Below, in pieces: positions 1 through 12,100 of a DNA stretch of 64,000 bases. The notes under the pieces are model-generated. The model made no database searches and was not told the DNA's origin. It was given only the letters and a program-made list of their open reading frames with translations. Every line of letters starts with the position of its first letter. Positions within the stretch are counted from its first letter, which is position 1. The translations under genes and the position numbers were made by a program. This DNA is from Glandiceps talaboti (lineage: Eukaryota > Hemichordata > Enteropneusta > Spengelidae): NCBI RefSeq assembly GCF_964340395.1, contig NC_135556.1:21178723-21242722 (forward strand), read 5' to 3'.

Positions 1-12
1 GTACAGACTCAC

Positions 13-171
13 CTCCTGTTTTGTCTTGGCAGGTGTAGATGTTGATTTTTTGCCTGTCAGGGTCTTCTTTATGGTAATAATGCTATCTGTCAGAATTTTC
101 AAAGATTTCATGATGGCAGCTTTCTCTTCTGGACTCATGTTCTTGTTCTTCTCCAGTTTAGCCACTAAAAG
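13..171 (-). CDS. RBM26: RBM26/27 exon 15 (last in window)
   Basis: Continues the coiled coil: LLVAKLEKNKNMSPEEKAAI, matching the family. It ends KTKQE at a GTGAGT donor, so the transcript continues off the left edge. Confidence 0.92.
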
Positions 172-3100
172 CTGTCAAATTGAAGGAAAGGGGCACAATG
201 CTATATCAGTCTAAAAAAACACAATTTGTGTTTTGTCTTAATAACTTACAGAAAGAACACCAGCCGTCCCTCAACCGTGACTGTGGATACCATCTCCCAC
301 CTATTTACAACAGTCTGCTGTCTGGTGATTCCATTAGGAGGTCACCTGACCAAACGGCATAACATCATTACGCTGGTGACATCTGAGTGATTCGGACAAA
401 AGCTACATAGTCGCAAGATTCCAATAAGGTAACTTCACTACTACTACTATATAACATCATCGCAAACCACGGCCTCTTTTACGACACCGTCCAAAACACA
501 CCGTCAACAATGGAGTCAAGCATTGATTTCTACTCTACTAAATTACAGAGTACCTGAAACTATAAATTAAAGAACCTACCTTTTGTTGTTGTATTTGTTT
601 ATTCAGTAACTCTTGTTTCTGTTTCTGAATGTCCAACTTCCTCTTCAACACATCTTTTCTCATCTCTTCTCTCTTCATACTGTCTTTCTTCTTCTCTTCA
701 ATCTTCTTTTTAAGTGCTTCCTGGGCGGCAACTATCTGTGACGAGGTGGGTACTGGTTTGCTGGCCTTGAAGGCTGATGGATTGTACACAGTTTTAGAAA
801 TACCAGTTGAATGCACTGTCACCTGATAAAGTAAGAACACATAATAAAGGGATATATTAACAATTTGATTTGGTTACATACATGGTGACGATTTAATAAA
901 TGCAATGATATTAGAAACCAATTTACTCTGACTTATGATTCTTGGGTTTTATGGAGTTGTTTTTGCAACATCAAGAGCAGCATAAAAACTATAGCCTAGG
1001 CAACAAATAATGTTATCGAGCTTCAGCTCAAATGTCAATGCAGAATACATCCCATTGCAATGGACACAATACAGCAAGTCCTTTATGCTGATGATATGAT
1101 GTGAGATAACGATTACGCTACAAAAGCTACCTTTCAGAAAACTAGCCTAAAATTATCATTTGTATTTATTGAGGAAGTGTTTGATAGAAAACAAAGCATA
1201 TCAGCTATAAAGCATATTTAGAATTTGATGAGGATGTGTTTAAGTCTAACGTCTCATTGAAAGAAGGCAAAGAGTGAAATCACACTACGTAGATGTTGAT
1301 ACAGTAGAAATATTTCGACAGATAATTCCATTGGTTTACCCTTAGCTGCAATGGTTGGCAACAAAACACTAAACCTAGGAAAGTGTTCATTTTTGTCATT
1401 AAATTTGTACTCAGTGGCCTGAGCAATACGCAAATATGTCAAAACAGAAAATTTCATATCCCTTAACATGTATTTTAAACGTAGCATGCCACATAAAGAT
1501 AAAGATATGACTAATCTGACCACACATGCTATGCACTGGACAGATACATATTCAAGCAGTAAACAAATAATGGCTTGTATGATTTTACATTTGATGTGCA
1601 CAGAGTGACTGTCATATACATTCATATGTAGATATGGATTAATATTATGTCACTTTTTCAAGTGATCCATGTCAGCTACAAAGCAACCAAGACTGCCAAA
1701 ATTCAAGTTTTTCAATTTGATACATTAAAATCACTAGCTTGCCATACAAGTTACTAAAACAGCAAAACAATGACACATACAGTGACACATACATATTGTG
1801 AATGGTAGGGAGAAAATGTAAGATCAAACCGAGTCTGAAAAATATGCTTTTACATTACTGTCATATGAACTGCAGAAGCTGCCTCCACCTACATGTATAC
1901 CCATGAAATGACACAAAATGGCATCTCTACAAATTTACGTTAGAGCTTTAGTCTTGCGCTGTTTTGTTTCACACAACATGATGGAAACGATGAGAAATAT
2001 CACAAGTTACCTTATCATTTTCATTAGAGGCTATGACGTGTCTATCGAGAGGGAATCCTAGTCTTTCTTTCACTGACTTTCTAGGACTGGTTACAGTTGT
2101 GGTGCCATCCTACAAGGACAGGCAGCCAGAAACAAAAAGAAATACTTTATCAAAATCATCTCAGAAATATTTTTCACTTTTCAGTTACCCAAATATCAAA
2201 AAAGTAAATAAAAGTCCATTTAAACTACTTTTTTTCCTTGCTGAATGAATACCAAAGTAATTAATCACATACAATTTAAATCTGGACTCTTACACTTGAT
2301 TTTGATTTTCTCCAAAAAAAATAGTCACTTTTTCAAAAACACAATTCACAATAGAGTATCTGGTGTTTAATCTTTCTTTAAAAAAAAAGAAATACTTTAG
2401 TTTTTCAGGTTTTGATCAACATTTGTTTGGAAAAGACAGCAACTTTTAATACTTTTTTATAATGATATCTCACAGCCTTTACAACAGAACACATCATTGA
2501 TTATATAATAACGAACAAAGTATTGCACAAAAATAAGACAATACAAATTATGACAGAAATGAAGATCTACATAGTAAGACTAACAGCTGCAAGGTAAACC
2601 TATGCACAAACATGCACACTGGCATTCCAAGCTTCAGACATGATTCAACTGGCATATTAAAGATAGACATTCCACACACGAAAGTGTGAACAAAATATTA
2701 TCATTTTGAAAGGTTACACAGAAAGAGAGTAGAAAAGTGTGTATGCATATATCAGTAAGTTACATCTATTTCATCTAAATATACTATTACAAAATACGTA
2801 AGTTGTTAAATCACTAGATAAGATATGCTCGTGCACAAAACCATAGGCATGGGTAGCTGTACAGCTGACAGAAAAATGCAGCTATCTGCCTGACTGTACT
2901 ATTTGTTATCCATATGATATATCACGCTGATTAGCACTTCAATAATTAGAAATGAAGACATTTACCACGAAATAATTTGTCTACATACCAAAGGGAAAGA
3001 TATATAAAATTCAATTTTCTGAGTGTCTTATTGTGAAATTCAGGAATACAGGATTTTTTTCAGGAATTCAGGAAATTTCAAACCATAGAAAACACTGAAT

Positions 3101-6100
3101 GCCTTACCCAAGTCATGTAAAAAGTTGGCTTTTTTAAGTTTACCATACAGTTAAATAAGTACTTCAGTTTACACGGCAAGTTACATTGTATGTTATTCTA
3201 ACTATTACATTTCTACATTATGTAGTAATAACACAGCTCTGAATTCACTGTTTGACAACATATGTCAAAATGGTTCACTGAAAATCTCTCAACTTTGCAG
3301 GTGTTTCCAATCCTTTTTATGTTTCTGTGGTCAGCTAATAATACTTACCTGCCCCATGCAATGCATTGGAATTTCCACTTGTCATGTTTCAGTGGTCAGC
3401 TAATGGTACTTAGCGACCCCTATGTATTATTACTGTACATCTCAAAAACAAATTGCTACTATTACACTTTTTTTCACAACAGGAAGTATATCAGTCAGGA
3501 ATGCAATGTAACATTATATGGATGATAATTTTATAAATTTCAATGTCAAGAAGTTTTTGGGGAGAATATCATATTTTGACATTAATTTTCAAATGGTGGT
3601 ATTATAATATATAGGAGTATACTTTTAAATTATCTATGCAACTTACAAGAGTTGATCCCAGGGCATACTTTTATAGCGATCATACAAAATCAGTCCCGTG
3701 ACACGACGTGACAAGTCTGGTAAATGATCCTGCACTTCAGTCATCTCTGATTTCATTCCTGACTTTGTTAGTTTGATTTATCAGTTTATGTATGAATACT
3801 GTGTATATAGCTCCTTGCATTCAGTATTCAATGACACTTGCCACTGCATGTGCAGGATGATGGTCCAGGACCTCCTTAGCATCAATCCCCCTAGTAACAA
3901 CTAACTTGAAACATCCCCTTACAAGTATATGGCTCTTTCGGATTCTCTCTAACTGCATCTCTCAAACTAATTGCTTATTTCATGATTGATACAATGTACA
4001 AAATAACTAGATGTTTTATTGTCTGCTTACCTTTTCTCCCTCAGGTGGAGTTTTGACAAAAGTAAGTTGTTCCCTTGTTGGCAAGCCAAGCCTGTCTTTG
4101 ATAGAAGTTTTATGTACTGGAGCAGCAGTACCGGTGGTGTCTGTAGTCATAGCAGCTGGTTGATTTGAACCCTGTACGCCTGGCGTCTGCAAGAGGGGGA
4201 TTTAATAAAATGATACGTAATAAGAACACACACACAAACAAATTAAATAACTGTGTATCACCAATAAATTCTATTTCCTATATATATAAACAAGTCTTGT
4301 GTCCTTATCTGCTTCGTGTGATACATCATCAACTGTTGCCAAACGGAATAACACAAAGTGTAAGAACACCAAACTTGATAAGCTGGAATATTTACTCGGG
4401 GATAAGGTTCAAGCTACCTCTAAAATCATTAAAACTGCATTTCTCAGATGAAAAAGCAGTTTGCATTGACACAGTTAAATCATTATTTTTTTTACTACTC
4501 AGATTATTTGTATTTTTTCCTTCATTACTTTGTAAATATTTCAAGCGTGACTTATAAGCCCATTGGGATGGGAGATTGTGTTTTCTATTTTCATCTAGTT
4601 AATGTAATTTATTGTCGCTATAATGAAAAGATATTATTCTCAAGATGGCAACGTGGTAGCTGTTGTTGGCCACATGAAACATAGATACTGGACTGACCTC
4701 ATTGGCACTGTCACATGGGCAAGGTTTCAGTTTCAGTGCTTTTGTATAAATACGGTTTGTGATATCCTCAGTATTGTGTGAGACATGAAGTAACAATTGT
4801 TTATAATACTCTACAAATGAAACAGTACAATGTCAAAAACACAACAATATGGCACACACCATACAGAGATGATAACATCCAAACAACCTTACCTGATCTC
4901 TTTCTCTGAACCAAAATACTTTGATAAATCTGTTGTTGAACACTGCTTCTTCACAATTATGAGCTTTCCTTGCCTCATCATGAGATGAAAACTGAATAAG
5001 AGCAGCTTCGGGATCACCTTCAAATGCAACCTGTTAGTTTCAAAATACAACATTTCAAATATGTGCTATTATTAGGACTTTTATCATTGGCAGGTAATAA
5101 TCAAGTGACAAAAAAAAGTTCAGTTGTCGTCTCTTAAAATATACTCTGCTTAAATTCAACTGTCAAAGATATTTTCAACTTTATACAGGGTATTTTTTCC
5201 ATTTAAGAATTCTTTCTGGAATCCGGCATTTTCAAACTGCTTTACCCCACAACATGTATCAAAAGGGAGAAACCTACCTGTAAATTTACAATTGTACCAA
5301 ACTTTGAAAAATGTTCATTTAATTTTGTTATATTATTTAAGTCTCTCGGTACTTTCTTGATTTCAAGTTTGGTGTTCTCATAATTATTATTCCGAGGTCT
5401 CTTGCCAAAATTACTGTAGCCCCCGCGCATATTTCTTTGCCATCCTCCGTACTGTTGATGGTGTCCGTACTGTTGATGATGCTCAAAAGGACGTTTTCGG
5501 CTATCACCAGTAATCACTTTACGAGTGTCTATAACTGTTCTGTTCACAACTGGTGCTGGCTCCGGTATCGGAGCAATCTCTTCACGAACCAATGTTACAG
5601 TACTACTGGTAGATTCTGCTTGTTGGTCTGGCTTTGATGATGGCTCTGGATCTTTGGTTGCACTCGTAGATTCAGTAGTTTTTGTATCAGCTGATGATGT
5701 ATGAGAGGGAAAAAAGAGTTTATTTAACTTCCAAAACATAACTTGCAATATATGGATCTGCATATACCAAGCCAAGCATTGTTTTGGGGATTTGTGGCCA
5801 CCTTCAAACCTAGTCAAAAGATACAGGTCAACTTTATCAAGTATCTTTTCCCTCTACGTGATTCTAATATAACACAAGTGATACATTTGTTTCCCTAGTC
5901 TTGACATACCTATGTACTGAAATCAACATAAGTAAGTTGATTCTAAGGAATTTTCTTTTAATCTGGCATTCAAGTGAGACCACTGACCACCGACTAAACA
6001 GCTGATCAGCTAATGGTTCAGAATGCTCTCCTTAGTGATCAAAATCAATCATCACATTTCAAGAAACAAAACTGTTATGAATAACTTTCTGGTAAACAGT

Positions 6101-9100
6101 GCCCACTTGATAAACACCACTGCACTACCTAGAAATGTAATATGACAAAGATGTATTTATTATCCACCTATAAACTGTCAAAATGTGTTGATATCAACCA
6201 GAAAGGTATGATATCACATATCATCTATAATGAAGTAAATACTCAAATTACTTTTTAACATCAAGGCATTTTGTCTTAGCTAGTAATGGAATGGGATGTA
6301 CAGTATCTGATCTTCTTTTAGATACAGTTTGACTGTATCACACTGCATGCATACCAAACCTACAAATCTTGTGACTATACTGTCTTGCAAAGTACAGCTT
6401 ATTGGCACAGTTCACTGACCTGGCCAACAAACCAAAACTATCAATCTCTCTTGACTTGAACATTTGTCTGGTATATATGGTATTTAAACAGAGTAGAACA
6501 ACATAATAGACCAACCTGTTGTGCTTGAAGGTATAGCTACGAGTTCTCTGGATCGGACTTGTTGTGGTTTGTTGGATCTAGAACCACCACCCCAGTATGA
6601 TCTGTTTGGCATACCACCATCTATTCCAGGGTGTTCTGGGTTGTAGCCATCAGGTTGGTACATTTCTAGACACAGATAACACAAAACGTTTCAATTCTGA
6701 ATTCCCAACTAATGACATAGCCCATATCTCAGGCAAGATTGGTGAATCAGCAATTGTATTATTAAGTCATGCAGCTTTTGAGTTACTGTTAGTGTTAGTA
6801 GCATTCCTAGAATTCACATTATTGTAGCATAATTTCCCAATTTCACATAAATTCCCTTTCTCTCTTTCTTTCTTTATACAACCACTTGTTACTTCATAAA
6901 TAATTTTATATGCTATGTCACTGTCTTTTGCATTTCAGTCACTCTGATTAGTCTGTAAGATACAGACATTCATGCCATGCTATCAGCCAGCACTCATGGT
7001 TAAGAAGCCTGATAGGGCTGAACAACACGACGTATCTTACAGTCTACACTCTGAACTGTGAATGAGTTCAGCTTACATGTAAAATTGAGACGTGCCAATT
7101 AATGACAATGTGACCCCTGTCAATATTTATGTCACATACTATCTGTAGCATACCTAATATTTGGTTATTTCCAATAAAAAAAAAAGTTAATAAATCACCT
7201 GATTGTGGGGGAGGAGGAGGTGGTGGTGGGGGTTGGTATCTTTGAGGTGGCATATTATTGCCTGGTCTGTCCACAGATGGCAGTGGCTGTGGGGGTCCAG
7301 TACCAGGTGGAGGCGGTGTTCCTCTTTTCCCCTGTCGCATTCTCATTCCTGGTCCTGGTCCTAGTCCTGGTCCTGGCCCTTGGCCTGGTCCTGGTCCTGG
7401 TCCCGGTCCAGGCCTGCCAGGTCTTGGTCCAGGTCCTTGAGGTCTCATGTGATGGGGAGGTGGGCCACCTATTAATTTTGAAGCCGAATGCCAACAGAAT
7501 TGTCAGATAACAATGATAACAGAGGTAAAATAAAGTTTAATTCTCATAACTTCATACATATTTGGACTTACAACTGACTCAACATATATCAAGAAATAAC
7601 CAAGTTTATATGTATACATTGACAGTGTTGGGTACAAAAATGTATTGAAACAGAAATCTCTGATGCCACACAGACTGGCAGTGGTGGTTAGATCTTAAGA
7701 TATAATATGAACTATGGTCAAGTAACATGTTTGAAATATTTAACCTTACAAATTCACAGTACTCTACATCACAAAGAAAACTAACCTGCATGTGAAGATG
7801 GAGGTGGTGGTGGGGGTGGCCTCTGAGGAGGTGGATGTGGTGGCAGAGGAGGGTGTGACATTCTTGGACCACGCATATCCATCCCTGGTATCACCGGACC
7901 AGACACAAGTGGTGGTGGCGGCGGAGGTCTAGGCTGACCCATTGGTGGAGGAGGGGGTGGCGGTGGTGGTGGAGGTGGTGGCGGAGGTGGTGGTCCTCCA
8001 GGAAATGCCAGCATATTTGGCAAGTTGATGTCTTCTACAACCACTGGGTCACTGCCATGGTCAAAGGGGCACAATTCGCCACGCATGCAGAAGCCTTTCT
8101 CTGTAAGTACAGTGAGGACACATTTATGATAAACATATTATTTTAAACTTGATTTCCAATTGCAACCACAGAATGGAAGTGTCTGCGAACTACCTAGAGC
8201 AAGTGTGCTGCCACCAACAAAATATTTTGAAATAGCGCTATTCTGAGTGAGTTGATTGCAAATTGGCACCATTATATATCAAAGACAACAAGGAGAAAAT
8301 AGTAATCACCTTCATAATCACGGCATCTTGGTCTCTTAGGTGGTTCCTTTTTCTCTTCATTCTCATGGCCTTTTGACCTGTTGTTATAACTTGAAAGATC
8401 TTGTGCCCTCCAGTCCAGATCTCCTGACCTTGTACTGGTCACTACCTGTACAGCACTAGTTGGCCCAGACGAAGTGGTTTGTTGAGCCGATGTCGTAGAG
8501 GGCAGTGAATAACGTTCTCGTTCATCAATGTCACCATGTCTTTCATCAATGTCCCCATGACTTGATCTTGAGTCTTTCCTCCCATCACCTCCACTTCGTC
8601 CTGTAGAATGGATGGTTTGAAGATTACCATGCAAACACTCACAACCAGCTGCATTTTTCTTAAAGCTAATGGTCAGATTTTGTGATGGCATACGAGTGAC
8701 TTACAGTGATCAAAACAGGGTTCAGCATAACACTAGTGCAGCACAATCTTAATTCTAGTGTAGCACAAACAAGTACAGTGACCCCTTGGTGTAGAAATAT
8801 GTTTTGATATCATAACACAATCAGTATTAATCCACTTAGCTACTAAACTCATTTACAATGAAAATGCTATAACATGGTAACAAAGTAGGTAAGTGAACGA
8901 AAAATAATTGTCATTTATTAAAATTGAGCTCATTTATTTCTCAGAATCATAAAACTTGGCATGTCACATTGCCATAAAATCAAGCAAGTTTTTAGGCTAG
9001 TCCTGTACCTGTCAATGTTTTCTATGATCACTTTCTTATCCACATTTAGTCAAGTGGACAGATTTTACTGAAAATGTAGCTAACTGCCCGCTGGGAGAAA

Positions 9101-12100
9101 GGCTGAGCAGTGCATGTCAGTAGTAATCGAGCACACACTGACAGTCATTTGTAATTGGTTACTTCATTCAGACAGTCACTCATTAATCTTCAAGTAACAC
9201 AGTCGTGTTTAATTAAATCCCATGAGGGGACATGATAATGTCATCACATTTATATCAACTCTCAATACAATTCATTAAACTATAGCTGGGGGGGGGGGGG
9301 GACAGAATGGTGTGCTAGAGTAACCAGTTTGACTATATGGTGGAGAAGATTGTAGTCATTGTAATGCGTATAGGAAATTAGAATAACAAGTTACGATCCA
9401 GAAAATTGTAAAAATGCTAGACAATAGTATTTCAAGGTTCAACTAGAAGGATCGCAGAAAATGAATGTACCTCTTTCTCTGTCCCTGTAGCCTCTGTCAT
9501 ATCTCCTGCCTCTGTCATCGCTGCCACCTCGTCTTCTATTCCTGTCATCTCTTGGCCTACATGACAAGTCATATTGTTACCATGGAAACACTCAGTATAA
9601 TTGATGTAATCAAAATAATTATCATCTACCATTTCCTTACTCTACACAGTTCTACCAAGAAGGCAAAACAGATGTCAGCATAATAATTATGTGACATATT
9701 TCTCTCCTGTTTATCACAATACATGATTTACAAAATTTTGGAAATGTCACTCTTGCTTACGAGTTACAAGTTTTTATTCAGTGGCTGATTATTTCTTTTA
9801 AGAGTCACTGCCAGGACTTTAGTGTATGTTGCACATGTTCACAGAGACTAACTGCGTATGGCGGCCTTATCTCAATGATGATAGAATCAGACAATAAAAT
9901 AACACCTTTTTCAATAACAGACAACTATTGAAACCCCATTCCAAATCACAGACATGCATACTTGTCCATCAACACAAACCTAGGAAACCAATATGATATA
10001 CTGAACTGACCTGAGAGGGCTTCTACTACGACTCCTGCTCCGACTATTTGTCGGACTGTGACTGTCATGGTGTCTCCTAGTTCTACGAAAATCTCTGTCT
10101 TCATCATCAATGAGCTGCTGTTAAACAAATTCACATACATATAACAATGTTAATAAGTCATCTCTGAAGTTTCACCTGCTTTTATTTTTTTTAAAGAACG
10201 AATGCAACAACTCAACCACATTACAGTGTTTTTACTAAGGTTTGGGGATCACAGTAATGGGGATGGGGGTTCTTGGTATAACATCTATGGATTTCATACC
10301 TATTACCCTGTTACTTTTGGAGGGGAACGGCAACAAAATACCTGGGGAATTATACCTTATCATTTCAAAATTTGTAATACTTACTGCAATAATTTAACAC
10401 AACCCCAGTCACATAAAACATTCATAGATTGCCATACCTTGTGCCATAATTTTGGTATGAAACCCAAGTAACATACCTCAGAAACTCGGGTAAGATTTGA
10501 CTAATACTTACCATTCCCAACAAAAAAAAAGTGAGAAGTCACACATAGAACAAGTGCATATTACATACTTGTCATTTGTTATTCCTTTATCTAATCAAAG
10601 TCAGTTCTCTAAATACAAAGAGATGACCACACATAGGAAACAACCTAATGCATCTACATCCAATCTGATTAAAGTCTGAAGTGGTGAACTTGGTGCGATT
10701 TCTTTATTTACCTGTTATTTTCATTATCATTTGTTCTTTTGGTGTTCCGTGAGCACTTTGTACCTATATCTGACACAATACCATAGGAGTGTGGAGTGAA
10801 TTTACTCAATGAATGAGAATGCGTAATGCACCAAAACATACAGGTACTGTACCTCAGAAACTCGGTTTGAAAATAGCTCAAACGCAGAGAAAAATGTTAT
10901 TGTTCAGTGGTTCTCTTGTTTCAATTTTCAATCATCGAGTGTTGGTTGCAAAACAGATTCTAATTGGCTACTCAAAAATACGAGATTTGCATGAGAACTC
11001 AAATGGTACTGTGTCAGATGTAGGTACAAGGCAGTCACAGAACAAAAAAGAACAAAGGACAATAAAAGTAGGAAACAAGGGTAAATCACCATGCTAAATT
11101 CACTACATCAGATTTTAATCAGATTGGTCTACTTCTTACCTCATCTCTTTTTGGTTTTTGAGTACTAGTATCTGGTTTTGAGCTTGGTTCTGAGATGTTA
11201 GCTGTGGTAGTAGTTGGTGTATTGGTTGTAATGGTAGGTGTCTGTTCACCTACATACGTCTTAGAATTGAGAGTTTCAAATAAAGTGTCCACAAAGTTGG
11301 CAGTATCTACAACAAATACATTGCAAAACATATTAAATATGAAATTGACATATGTCCTTCTGTTGAAAATTGACATCTTGGGAATTGAGAAAAGCTTCCA
11401 TATCTACAGCAAATTATGACAAATATGGAATTGAGAAAGATACATGTCCTGCTGTTAAACATAATAAATACCACAAATATATAGCTCACCATATCAAGTT
11501 TTAAAAAATCACCCATCATTATGTAGTTAGAAAATAAATTTGCACTCACTTCAGCATCAAAATTCAATCCAGGATGATGACTAAAACAGCTAGCTACAAA
11601 GGTGCCATTTTGTGAATAGAAACATTGCCTGTGTCATCATCAAAATTTTCAACTATGGACGTGCACAAAATTCAACCACCTACCTTTTTGTAAAAATACA
11701 TCCAGCTGATCTACACATATGGCTTTGAGTTCAGATTCAGGTTTATCTTTCTTGACTAGTGCTACAACATACTTGGCCAAGGCTGCTGGATCAGCATCAC
11801 ATCTGTAAATGTAAATCATTAAAATGATAACTCCTCAGTCATAATAGATGAAAAGAGATTGTGTTTGAACCCTGCAGTACCATGTATTTTCCATTAATAC
11901 AACATAATAAGTCCCACTGACAGGTTTGGCAGATCAACCACAAAATTGAAACACGCTCTTCATCTCTCATATAATAATATATCTAGCTACCATTCCCCAA
12001 TATTTCTCTTTGTTCAGCCAAGGAAAATACATGTGAACTAACTAAGGGGTTTTGTTACCACAGGCAGTAGTGACAAAACCATGAGTGTTTTTCAGATGAA

